A stretch of 64,000 bases of DNA from Coturnix japonica (lineage: Eukaryota > Chordata > Aves > Galliformes > Phasianidae). The stretch spans positions 4,526,001 through 4,590,000 of the forward strand of contig NC_029536.1 in NCBI RefSeq assembly GCF_001577835.2, in the 5' to 3' direction. Each line of letters opens with the position of its first letter. Position 1 is the first letter of the stretch. The notes under the pieces were generated by a model. That model made no database searches, was not told the origin of the DNA, and saw nothing but the letters and a program-made list of their open reading frames with translations. Both the position numbers and the translations under genes were made by a program. Below, one piece after another: positions 39,741 to 51,500 of the stretch.

Positions 39741-42700
39741 GAGAGACACATCTTGTTGCCATATTTACCTGCCATGTACCATCTCAGCTCCCTGTGCAGG
39801 CTCTGCTTTCTGTGTTGTTCTTAGAGGCCTGAGCCCAGTTCACCTTCTGCTCTGCTTTGACTTTGCGTCTACTGTAGTAGAAATGAAGAGTAACAACAGC
39901 ATCCTTTATCTCCAGGGATTACAAAACTGCATTGTCCCAATAGAAAAGTGGCACCATTTGTAGGAACACGTGGAAATTTACTTGCTCAGAGAGAGAGAAC
40001 TCGCTTCCCTGAGATTGAAAAGGGAATCTGGGAGTGCCAGCAGCCCTTTGGTTGGCACACAGACTTTCACAGACCACGCAGTGTGCCCTGGTATCCACAG
40101 ATGGCCTGAGCTTCACGCATCACAACTCCTCTCATGGAAGTGTTAGATGAACCCAAGGCACCACGGTGCGGGCTTTGGGGAGTACAAAAGCAGAGCAACT
40201 TCTGCCACCTACTGCCTCCCTGCATGTCTACATCCTTTATGTTCAGTGTCCGAGTCTACTTGGTTTGCCCTAAGCTGGTTGAGATCTCACTGAGTTTATT
40301 GTCATCAGTGGGATTGCTGTATTTCGACCTACAGCACTTCACAGGTTGGAGCAGTTTGCTCTCAGTATTTATAAGTAACAGGAGCAGAGTGTGAATTAGA
40401 AAGCTGACTCTGTGCGGCATCAGCAACCAGCACGTGGAAAGCCTGAGCTTCTGTATCAACATAGGAATTCAAAGTTGCTTTATGTTTGTTTTCTAAAAGT
40501 AATAATTGAGATTTTCTCTGTATTGGCTGCTAGGCTGGTGTGCAGAGGAATCTTAGGCAATGCACAGCCTCTAAGCCCATTCTCCATATGCACTTTTCTG
40601 CCTGGCATGAGTGTCCCCTACCTTAAGGAGAAGTGGGGAGGACAAGGCTGAGCCCCCACACTGCTGAGGCTCTGATCTGGGGTTGCTGGGGCTCCTACTG
40701 CAGGAGGGAGCTGTGTGAAGCATAAGGGAGACTCCAGCAGCATTCCCCCAGGGATCCTTAGCTATCTCTCAGGCCAACCACTGTCAAGGACAAGGGCTGC
40801 CATCAGGTCAGCATGCTCTTTAAATATAGAGCTGACTAAATTTAGTGTTAAATCCGCTGTGAAAATTTACAGCTCGTAACATTTACCTGACAGGCATCCG
40901 GACTCCCTTGTCCAAATATACAGTTCCTTAAATTAGACATAAAATATGCCATGAGACAGCAGCCTCAATTACATATTTACAGCACTGAATCAGGTAAGTA
41001 TGTGTTTATGCAACCAGTCCTACCAGTGCAATGAACCAGTGCCATCAGGGAACTCCCAGGGCCAGGGGCTGTCTCTGCATTGTCTGAGTCTGATACAAGG
41101 AAGCCAGTGTCCTCAGGGGCTGTTGCAACTCAAAGAAGAAAAGCATGTAATGATAAAGTGCTTCCCTTAAAAAACTACTGTGCCTAGAGAATTTTTTCCT
41201 CCTTAACAAACATTATTGCCCCAAAACAATGAGTATATTATTTATATAACCATTTGCTTGTGGGCCGTTGTTGAATAGAAGCTGGGTCCTTCGGTACCCA
41301 AAGTGAATGGGGGAATTCTCTTCACTAACAAGCCCAGCAGTTATTTTGTGGTTACTGCAGTTCTTCAGTACCTCACACTGATGAGATAATTGCCTTCATG
41401 AGAAGCTCTTATGCAAACAGCCTTTTGAACTCATAAGAAAACACCAAATAAGAAGAACCAAGCGGTGACCAAGAGCTCTTCACTGCAGGCAGCACACAGC
41501 ACAGCCCAGGTTCGTGGCATACTGAAGCACTGTAGCTGCTCTCGAAGACAGGAGGCTCCTTTGAAATGGGAACCTGGAGTTTAGATTAAGGAAGAGGCTT
41601 CAACAAAGATTGTGTCACATTCTGGGGAGTTCATGTACCCTTCATCAGCTCAGCAGCAGGGCAGAATTTCTATGGGGGAAGCCATTCTGTTTAGAAAAGA
41701 TGGACCGAATCCTTGTCAAAGGCTAGGAAATGGATTTTCCCTCAGTTGGTGCTCTCCAGTATGGCAGGAGGATTGTCATCATTAATGTGCTATGGCTGAC
41801 ATCTGCTTAGACCCACAGAATAAGCATCTCAATGGCATGGGCTGAATGTGGTGTCTTCTAAGAGCTGATCAGTCCATGTCAGCTCAGCAAACAGCATGAA
41901 ACCACGGTTCTAAAATAGAAAATTGATGATGGCAAAAAACACTGATGGCAATTCAGTGTTTTTGTCACCAATGCAAAAAATACTTGTTCAAATATATGGG
42001 CAGGCTTTGCCAGAAATGTGTGGCTGCCATCAAAGAAAGCTTTATTCTGTCCTTACAGAGCTGGGAGGCTCTGAACCCCACTCCCAGGAGCTGTACTCAG
42101 TGCCATGGCATGTGTAGCTCTGGAGGACAGCACTTGGCAGGCATTGTATCCTCATTAGATAGGGCTTAAACTGAACCCACTGAAGCTGTTTTACCTGCAA
42201 ACTGGTATATAATAAGCACCTTCCAGTGAATATTTATAACATATTGAGTGAGGCCTCCTGCCCAGCAAACTTCTTGTCAACAGCCCATTTCTCTGCTCTC
42301 TAACCACTCTCCCTTCACTGCTGGCATCCACAGTCCCAGCTCCTGCACAACTTGCCAACCAGCATCACTGCTCCTTGTTTGAGTCCCAACGCTGGCTGAG
42401 ATCCTCAGTCCAAAGAATCGAGCTTCTTGTCTCCTCAGTTCATCCAGCCTGACATCACTCCCCTTCCAGGCAAGAAATCTGTTCTCTTGAGAGACATGCG
42501 TCAATTCCAGCTACCACCTTGTCTCTGTAATGTTCCAAAAGTTCACAGACGAGGCTGATTTCATGCAGTCGGGGCTGTCTAGAATGTATTTAGAACAGGG
42601 AGTTGTACTAAAGCATCCCATTGTTGTGTACAGAACTGAAGAGGCCGCTGCTCTCGTGCTTTCCAACCACAGGTGATTGTAACTAAGAAAGCCCTGATGC

Positions 42701-42956
42701 TAAAAGGAGGTTGGTTTTTTTTCAAGAAAAGCCTGGATGAATGTGAAACATCTGCAACATAGTCTGCATGTGAAGAAAGTGTTTGGCACTGTGGTGTTTC
42801 ATAGTAATGCCTGCTTGGGTAACTTTCTATTGTCTTGATCATTGGGTAATCCTTTGCGTTTTGCAGTGACTCCAGGACTCCCAAAGCGCTTGTCATACAG
42901 TAATGAATTGTGGATTGCAACAGCTGAGTTTGAGCAGTGCTTTTGCTCTGAAGATG

Positions 42957-43200
42957 AATCATAGAACCATAGAGTGGTTGGAGTCAGGAGGGACCCTCAA
43001 GGCCATCAGGTCCAAGCCCTGCACTGCGCAGGGACACCTACAGCTCCATCAGTGCTCAGAGCCCCATTCCCTGACCCTGGGTGTCTGCACCACCTCTATG
43101 GGCAGCCTGTGCAGTGCCTCACCTCCCTCATTGTAAAACCCTTCTTATATCCAATCTAAATCTCTCTTCTTTTAGCTTAAGTTCAGCAGGCTTGGAGGCT
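42957..43200 (-). mobile_element. CR1 LINE 3' fragment
   Basis: Reverse orientation: aatcatagaaccatagagtg, gagggaccctcaaggccatc, cactgcgcagggacacctac, ggcagcctgtgcagtgcctc and later tccaatctaaatctctcttc. Confidence 0.9.
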
Positions 43201-44932
43201 TGAGTCACTTAAAAAGCTAGTTATCTTTGCTGTGTATTTAGTATCTCTGAAGTGAAAACAGCTCCAACAGTTCAAAGCCAACATTTCTCCACGAGGTGTT
43301 ATTAATAATAACTGACACGTCTTGTAGAGCTGCACGTTCTTGTAGTTAAGCAGCTCTCAATCCAAATGCATTTCATCCATTTAGCCACCTAGCGTGCTTT
43401 GCTTGGTTCCTCTGGGTGTTGCAGTTTTTCACTTGTGAAGGGCTTGGTGGTTGGAGGGATGAGAGCTGTGCATGGGGAGCCCTGCCCGGTCAGCTTACAG
43501 GTTTGCAGTGAGTTCTTTATACACATTTCATGGGCAGCGCTTGTGCATCTCAGTAATGCCCTGCACCTCGAGCAGTTAATTGCTTCCCATAGATCAGCTT
43601 TGGCTTTAGAAGCACAGTGGATAACAATCATAAATGTTTGATTTACTATGAATACTTAATACTGATGAAGGATTGATGAGCGTACTTTTAAACAAACTGG
43701 TAGGGCTGTGTGAAATGAAGTATATCTCTGTATGGTTGCATTCCAAATGCTGCAACTTTATGTTTTTATTAAGATAGATACCTGGTTTGCTCCCCTAAAA
43801 GCCCTCAGTAACGGTGCTGCATTCTGATGCAGACAGCTGGCAGACATCTCCCAAAGGCTGGTGGAGAATCACTTTGCCAATAGGTGCCACTGTCGTTCCA
43901 TGTATTTGTGACTGAATCATCAGCGACCTTCAGTTCTGAATCAGTTCAACCTTGAAAAAGCAAAGCTCCATCACAATGACCAAAAATGCACCTCTGTGCA
44001 GAGGTAGAATTCGTGGCCAGAGGTTTGTCCGGATCATGAGTAACAAATATGCTTTATCTTGTGCCTAATAGTGATTATTATATTGCTAATCTTCAGCAAA
44101 ATAGGTGAAGGAAACAATAAATGTGCATGGAATTAATTACAGATAAGTTTCATCAAAGCCTTTAAGTTGCTGCAGGTTTACTGTTGAACCTCAGACCAGC
44201 AGCAAGCTGAATCTTGATCTCCTGCAGATTGAACATGATTTAAATGCAAAACTCCCACATTAGTGCAATAAGAACTGGGACTTCTGTCAGCACAAAGTAC
44301 CAGGGTGCCCCATATAGCAATGCAAAGGCCAACAACTGCTCTATCTTCTGGGTTCAGTGCTCGGTAATGTAAGGCCAGCTAATGTAGTTTACTTTGCAGC
44401 TTATCTGCCATTAAGTGCCATTCAGTATGCAAAGCCAAGGGCAGCTGAGGACTGCTTGCTGACTGCGTTGATGCAAACCTTGCTTCACCTTGTCCTTAGG
44501 TATTCAGCCATTCCATATACTTAATTTGCTCTTGGATGTTTTAGACACATAATGGAATAATACAAGCTTCTTTTCTCCTCTTTCTTTAAAGAAATGTGTA
44601 GCAAGCTGCATGAAAATGAAATAGCTAAAGAAAATACAGCTTAGGGATTTATGTGCTATAAGGTTCTGCCTTGCTTTGTATTTTCTGATGCAGCTACCCA
44701 CTGACTAGATGCTGACACATACAGATTTTGATTTTAGAGCATTAGTATCTCCCACTGAAGGAATATTCCCAGCCATCTGCAGCTTAGAATGTAATCCAGC
44801 AACGTGTTCTAACTAGCAGCCAGCCCTCCAACCATATAACCTAATTCCCATTCCTTCCGCACAGAACAGATCACTCTTACGTCTATCAGCAACAAGCTGT
44901 ATTAAGCAGTTCTTAAGATCACACTAAGCTGT

Positions 44933-47900
44933 TTACATGGAGGCAGCTCTTGCTAGCTGGCCGAGGGCTTGCAGATATCTCTGACCCCCTTCATAGTCCA
45001 GGATTCTGCCAACACGGGGAAGGTGTCCCCTCCTGGTTGAGATGCCGTGAGGTTTAGATGTACGTCTGAACTGGCTTGGAGCAGAGATTGGTGTTGGTGG
45101 CTTTACATAAGAGACGGTGTAGGTGCTGTTCATCACTCCAGTTTCTTTCCTGTACCATCTACTCTTCAGGTGCTCAAGAAGTCCGTAGTTGGAGGGTGGT
45201 TCTGAGACAAGAAATGATGACGTGTTATAAATGGTAGAATTAAAGCTTTGATCCTGGTGTTTTTAATGCACGGTGGGCAGCAGGAGTGTTTCTGCTAATG
45301 AACTTATGCTTATGAACTTATTAAACTGTTTTAACTACAGATTAAGGACAAAATGGCAATCTGGTTGTTCCCAGGGCTGGTGTGTGTCCGTCTGCCTGGG
45401 GGGAGTCACTGTAAGGTATTGTTAGGAGAACAGTCATGGTATAAATATAAGGAATCCTGATTCTCCATTGTCTCTGTGATGGGTATTAAAGAAGTTAGCA
45501 GAGATTTACATAAGTTCAGAAACATAGCAATCACAGAAACATAAAACAGCTTAGATTGGAAGGGGCCTTAAAGACCATCCAACCCCCCGCTTCCAATTCC
45601 CCTCTTGTAGTTCAAAGCCATTCCTCCTTGTACTACCACCATTACACCACATAAAAATTCACTCCCCTTCCCTTATAAGCCCCTGAAGCACTGGAGGGCT
45701 GCAGTCAGCTCTCCCCAGAGCCTTCTCACTTCCAAGCTGACCAAGCTCAGCTCCCGCAGCCTTGTTTCAAAGCAGAGGTGCACTGCAGAATCCCGTCTTA
45801 GCATGACTTTTAAAACAGGATGAGCTCTAAGTTGGCGTGTTGACCACTGCACCATGTTCCATCTTATTTAACTAATAATTAACCAAAAACTACCAAGAAT
45901 GGGGAAGTCTGGTTTCTGAGGAACCCATGCAATCCTGTGTTTGTCCCAGGTGCGAAGGGGAGGCAGAAAGGGAGCATAACCGTATCTGTTGTAGTTATCT
46001 TCATACTCTGATACAAAATTTCGGTGCCTCGGTTCATCGTGATGTGTGAAGAAGTGCTGTGCTGGCAGGCCCTGAAATGAGATGCACGTTGAACTGCTCC
46101 ATTTGTAACAGCGCACTGCATTCATGTGGCTTAGCGTGCTTTTGAGTCAGACTGTGCTACCAGTGATAACGTAAGATGTTATGGATACCTACACTACCTT
46201 TACTTGCAACTTAATTCCCAAGAATAAGGACATCTACCTACACTACCTTTATCTTAATTCCCAAGAATAAGGACATTGGCCTTTAAAGTATGGTAAATTT
46301 CCACTTAAAATAAGCAACTACATCTGCATAGAATGAGGTCTGATTTGTCTGCTCTGCTTTATCAAGTATTGCCAGGTTGCTCTGAATCCTGCAAACCAGC
46401 CATAGAATGATGGACTCATTAAGGCTGAAAAAGTCCTCTAAGGTCATCTAATCCAACCATCCGCCAACCACCAACATTGCCCGCTAAACCAGAGCTGCAG
46501 TGCATCATTTTGCACTTTATTTAAGGGTATGAAATGTGACTTTGGTTGATTATAAGTCATTGCTGTTTGGAATATAAGCAGACAGAACTCCACACAGGAA
46601 ACTCTTCCACTTACCTCGTACTTCTTCATCATGGTTGCTCTTAGTGTTCGATCTGGTTTGTGATCTGGGAAGGGAGTGAAGTCTGTGCTGTAGATGCTGC
46701 GGCCAAGTTTCCCACAGGGTTTTATAAACTAGAGAGATGCAGAGCATTCAGGAGATAGCAAAGGCAACCTGATGATTACAGAACCTCTGTTCTGCTGCTA
46801 CTTTTTATCACTTGTACATTCAAAAGCACTTATTTGAAAGGAAATCTATGCTATGGCCATTGTAAAATCGTACTCTGATTCCTTGGTGTTAGTGCAAAAT
46901 ACTGTAATAGCCACTGAAAAATTGTTCGTGGTTTGGTGTTAAATACCATCACCTGCTGTGTGAGCTGACATCTGAAAAGCATTTTGCTCCAGGTCAGATG
47001 AAGAAATACAGAAATATCTTCTCATGGAGGCTGTTCCCCAGCTGATTTCCTTGGCTACAAAGCCTTTCTCTTCATATTCTCTGGGCAATCTGTTTCCAGT
47101 GCTCCATCACCCTTACCATAAAGAATTCTCATGACATTTCAGTTTATCTCAACCTCGTTCCTAACCTCATGAAATACATCCTGGATTTCTTTTTTTCTGC
47201 AAAATGTGCTGTGATCACATCAGATTTCATAACTGTCAGACCAAAAAATTTTCTTGGAGTCGGAAGGATTTGCCCTAACAGCTCCAATATTGAACCTAAC
47301 TGGAGTGTTTTAACAGGAATTAAATGCTTAATGATAGAATTTGCTCAGGTCTTAACTAGGATGTGTAATCTGTAGGGTAGCTCTGCTAGCAAAAATGCTG
47401 ACATCCAGACTAGTAGGATCTAAAGATACAAGTAGTAAGTATCAACTTATTGAAATGTTAATGGAACTGTTATTGTATTGAACTTGTGTATTTGAATGGT
47501 ATGAGACTGTATATGCTGTGTGTAGTAGATTGTACAGCATTCTGAAGAGACCGCCATCAAAAATGCTATAGTGCTTTTAATTGGCAACTGTTATATCTGG
47601 TACATGGCAAATGTTATCTCATATTCTGCACACACGGGCTTTGCTTCTGTCCCAGCATGGAGAGAAGAATGGCAGACCATAAAATGAATTAATCTACAAG
47701 GAAGATAATTATCCTTCTCTCCTGCATTGCCATTCTGAAGTGCTTACACTGCAGCAGTGCACTACCTGCAGAGCATGGGTTCTGACCCCCTCTGTCCTGC
47801 CCTCACACTTCCTTCCCATCCTTACCCTTTTTCTCTCTTCCAGCCAGTTTCCAATGAGAACTCTAGGTGAATACTGTGGTTGAACTTTCCACCAATTCTC

Positions 47901-48083
47901 TTCGTAGCTTTTTGGTGCAGTCATATGTGTTTGTTTCGCCAGCCGTATCTTCGCTGCCTGACGGGTGGCTGCTGCTGCGGTAAAGTCATTGGGTGCTAAA
48001 AGTAGGGCAGAGAGGAGCTCTATTTCTTCATCCGTCATGCTGGGAAGTGGGCTGTGTGAGACACTGCCTTGTCTTGGAGCCAT
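44933..48083 (-). CDS. CFAP107: Cilia- and flagella-associated protein 107 (C1orf158 orthologue)
   Basis: CFAP107 is a microtubule inner protein lining the A-tubule lumen of axonemal doublets in motile cilia and sperm flagella. Four coding exons on the minus strand join cleanly: 48083-47826, 46728-46615, 46071-45894 and 45201-44933 (phases 0, 0, 1), all with GT-AG borders, giving 272 residues. Diagnostic matches to human C1orf158, from memory, are YSPRVLIGNWLEERKR (exon 1), SIYSTDFTPFPDHKPD (exon 2), GLPAQHFFTHHDEPRHR and LPPLRTWDKHRIAW (exon 3), and PPSNYGLLEHLK then NSTYTVSY (exon 4). The protein is longer at its N-terminus than the roughly 193-residue human form: about 65 extra residues rich in Ala/Leu/Lys precede the conserved block, and a later start cannot be excluded. 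No membrane segment or enzyme motif is present, as expected for a structural filamentous protein. Its start lies only about 510 bases from the stop of the upstream esterase gene. Confidence 0.93.
45526..45785 (-). mobile_element. CR1 LINE 3' fragment with internal deletion
   Basis: Reverse orientation: tcacagaaacataaaacagc, gattggaaggggccttaaag, then gcactggagggctgcagtca and ctgaccaagctcagctcccg. The middle part is missing relative to longer copies. It lies in the last intron of CFAP107, just downstream of exon 3. Confidence 0.85.
46187..46276 (+). repeat. Tandem duplication, two copies
   Basis: The unit acctacactacctttacttg ... ttcccaagaataaggacat (46187-46232) is repeated at 46236-46276, the second copy lacking about six bases after acctttat. 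It is a simple recent duplication in CFAP107 intron 2. Confidence 0.93.
46399..46500 (-). mobile_element. CR1 LINE 3' tail fragment
   Basis: Reverse-orientation tail: catagaatgatggactcatt, aaggctgaaaaagtcctcta, tcatctaatccaaccatccg. Confidence 0.82.
47025..47165 (-). mobile_element. Old CR1-like LINE fragment
   Basis: Resembles reverse CR1: ggctgttccccagctgattt, cctttctcttcatat, gggcaatctgtttccagtgc, ctccatcacccttaccataaag, ttatctcaacctcgttcc. Strongly diverged; lower certainty. Confidence 0.5.
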
Positions 48084-48596
48084 TTTTGTTTGCTGTCCCC
48101 AGGGTGACTGTCATTCTAGTAACCACATTCTAAGCTACATCATAGTTACTCCAGGGCAATACAATGGCCCCTCACCCACCCAGGTTCGCTATCGTATTTT
48201 TTGCCTCATTCAGAATTCACAGTCACAGCAAAACACATCAAAACACTGCGATGTCTTTTACTCATTTACACCAGCACAACACACATAACCTGTGTGACAG
48301 TCTCTCTTCACAGACAGGCAGACACATTTTATTGTAAGCAGGGGGGACAAGCCAGGAAGCCCATTCAAAATAATGTTTGTATTTATTGACATAGCTAAAG
48401 ATAAGGGCTTGCAGCATGTGTATAATAGTTGCATATTCCATTTTCCAACTAACAGCTGGAATGAGGTTCACATGAGCCATGTTTGTCATCTTTAATGGCT
48501 GCCTTTGAATGACTACGCATCACCCGATATTAAATATCCTAAAAAGATATTTTCTAGATTGAGGCATGAACAGACTCGTGGAATCTAAGATGTTTA
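48084..48596. other. Short spacer: esterase copy 1 3' end and CFAP107 promoter
   Basis: This 513-base gap between two minus-strand genes must contain the 3' UTR of the esterase gene and the whole core promoter of CFAP107. AATAAA signals on the minus strand at 48382-48387 and 48328-48333 could end the esterase transcript, leaving about 245 bases for the CFAP107 promoter and 5' UTR. An AGTAAC half of an RFX X-box lies near 48117 on the plus strand, but I see no convincing full site. Confidence 0.5.
48328..48387 (-). terminator. Candidate polyadenylation signals for esterase copy 1
   Basis: Two AATAAA hexamers read on the minus strand (48387-48382 and 48333-48328) lie 210-270 bases after the stop codon of the esterase gene ending at 48597. 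Confidence 0.45.
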
Positions 48597-51500
48597 CTAT
48601 AAGCCCTTAAGAAAGTTAACAACGCTGTCCAATCCCCTTTTCCCAGATGGAAACGACAACCCACCATAATCATACAGGCTTATGATTCCATGGAATCCAT
48701 CCTCAAGGTGGCACCAGGTCACTTGGACTCCGTTGTCCTCCAACCTCTTCTTGTACAGCAAGCCATCATCCCTCAGCACATCATATTCACAAGTCAAGAT
48801 GAAGGACTCGGGCAGCTGGTGAACAACAGCATCTTCAGCCAGCAGTGGGCACAGGTTGGGCTCACAGAACCGTTTCACCGTCTCATAAACTTCAGCCATA
48901 AAATCACTGGGGTTAAGTGCCTTCACTCCTCTGACTTTAAACTCTTCAGGGATGTTGTCTGGACTCACCCACTTCCTGTACTTCTGCCTCATATCTGGAG
49001 GGATATGAGAGCCCTTCAGGACCTCCTGCATATGCGATGCATCCCCGTTTAAGTACTGCAAAGCGAAGAAAGCAGCGCGCTCCCGGAATAAGAGAGGAAC
49101 TCCCCGATTTTGATGGTAGGATGGCAGATTGAAGTCCAGTGCCTGAAGGCCTGGGTAGATCAGGATCTGAGCACGCAGCCTGGGGAGGTCTGCTCTACCT
49201 GCCAGGGTCTGGCTAACGGCAGCAGCAAGATTGCCCCCAGCACTGTCCCCACAGACACTGATACGGGTGGGATCCACCCCATAGAGGTCTGTATTCCTCA
49301 TAAAGTGTAAGGTGGCATTAAGACAGTCTTCATACGCAGCAGGGTATTTGTGCTCAGGAGCTAAACGATACCTAATGCATAAGAGAGAAGGACAGGAAAA
49401 GGAAATATCATTAGTGTTAAGCAGGGAGTGTTATCCTACACTACCTTCCAGCCAATTCATTACCTCCTGAGCAGACATTTCCCAGCTAGTGGTTGCAGAT
49501 AACATGTAGCTCATGTGTTCAACTACAAGAATTGTCTTCTGATTAAGAAACAATGAGCTTTTTTAATTAATTTCTTCATTGTGCTATGTGTTCTTGACAA
49601 GATAATTTAATGATTTTTGCCTCTGTTTCCTATGTGTAAAATGGGGGTAACGCAGCATAATTATTCTCTCTCTCTTATGTAAATTACAAGCATTTGGAGC
49701 ATCTTGTTCACATCTTCAGCATAAAGAAAACTTGTTCTACCTAAGTTTTAAATTGGCTTCTTTAGATTTTCTTTGTATACCAAGTATCAGTACATTAACA
49801 GTTATGCACTGGGAAGTCACAGCTGTCATTATTTGTCTCTTTTCCTATGCTGAATCCTTTAGAAATTTCTCTGTACAAAATTAAATCTCCAAAAGCAGTG
49901 CAGCTCTACTGTGGCACCACAGCAGCAATAATCTCTGAGCAATAGGACTGGGTCGACTTACTGAACAGATACAACTACGGATTCACTTTCTCTGGATAAG
50001 TAGCGGCATACTTTCTCATAGGTATCTGGAAAAGAAAGACTTTCATTAGTGCTTTGTCTTCAAGACATCTCGGTGTTTATATAGAAAGGTGTTTATTTGT
50101 CTTCATGCTTTCTCCATAATCCCATGCTGAAAGCTTATTTTATTTCAATACAGTGAAAATTCCTCTAGGAAATGACTTACCCAGACTTCCAAACACCCAT
50201 CCTCCTCCATGGAAGAAGAGGATACCTCTCCTTCGTCCATGAGATGTGGCTTTTGGCTGGTACACCCTCACGGGTACTTTGTTAAACTGCAGGTCCTGGA
50301 TAAACAGCTTCGGGTCCACCCTCAGTCTCCGTCCTTGTCGCACGTATCGGCCAAAAGTGATCTGGCTGCAAAGTCCTGTCTTCTCCAAAATCCTTCCCTG
50401 TTCAAAGTTAAGAATTAAGGCTTATTTAGAAGTCTTGGATTAGCCAACATATAAAAAGCTCAGCATCACCCATTAGTGTTCTATAGTAAGATGCAGTAAT
50501 TGCAGTCTAAGAAGTTAGAATAACCATCGTGAAGACCATCGAGAGAAGATAACAGCTATGAAAGCATCTCCTAAACTGTCTCTAAATGGCTTCTTGTATT
50601 CTAAGTACTGATCGCTTTCATTCTCATAGGTCATTTAGTTAATTTTTTTGCCTTCACATACCCCTGGAAAACAATGAGGAAATGTAAGTTGGCAGTTCAT
50701 AGAACCATAGAATCATAGAATGGCCTGAGCTGAAAAGGACCCCAATGATCATCTCATTTCAACCCCCTGCTGTGTGCAGGGTCACCAACCAGCAGACCAG
50801 GCTGCCCAGAGCCACATCCAGCCTGGCCTTGAATGCCTGCAGGGATCGGGCATCCACAGCCTCCTTGGGCAACCTGTTCCAGTGCGTCACCACCCTCTGG
50901 GGGAAAAACTTCCTCCTAAGATCCAACCTAAACCTCCGCTGTCTCAGTTTCAAACCATTCCCCCTTGTCCTATCACTATCCACCCTCATAAACAGCCATT
51001 CCCCATCCTGTTTATGCTCTCCCTTCAAGTATTGGGTTGGAGGCAAGTTCTACCTTAAATCATATCATCTGGAATCTTCCAGATCCTATTGTTAAGAATC
51101 TGATGTGGAAGTCTTGGCTTCACAGACAGCATTTTGAGAGGTTGTCTGATAATAATAAAGCTCTTTCATTCAGATTTCCCAAGCTCTCACTTCCTACAGT
51201 GAGTAAAAATCCTACTTCCTTTACTTAAATCCACTGTCATTCTCATGTCACCTTATACATTTTATGTAGGTGTCTATCCAAATTGGCAATCCTGGAATAT
51301 GTATTTTAATCATCAGTCTTGCCCAGCACACCTTGGTGCTCATTCTTGTCTCATTTACACTTGATCAGAGCAATTAAATTAAATACACAGAAACATCCTC
51401 ATAGATTCTTACAAAGCTCTGCATTGCACAGACCAGCTCTGCTGAATTAGACCATAAAGCTCAGTGGGTTTGTAAATGTTTAATGCTGAGAGGCGTTGTG

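Larger units (their letters stand above)
24764..44932. other. 20 kb gene-free interval between LRRC38 and CFAP107
   Basis: It begins with the LRRC38 3' UTR and ends with the CFAP107 3' flank. The human equivalent interval holds the PRAMEF multigene cluster; no PRAME-like LRR frame is visible here on either strand. What can be seen is CR1 fragments (29959, 34831, 35780, 36969, 39669, 42957), two MIR-like SINE relics (26172-26360, 33215-33375), one palindromic MITE-like element (25611-25701) and several AT-rich stretches with TAATTA cores around 27420-27540. The longest non-repeat frame is a 133-codon minus-strand frame at 33995-34396, which I could not assign. Confidence 0.65.

Noticed and set aside
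48105-48125. Possible RFX X-box upstream of CFAP107
   Set aside because: Only the AGTAAC half is good; the partner half is mismatched and wrongly spaced.
48690-49052. 120-codon plus-strand frame opposite esterase copy 1, with shorter counterparts opposite copies 2 and 3
   Set aside because: Antisense shadows of the last coding exon; they are open because the sense codon pattern is conserved, and differ in length between copies.
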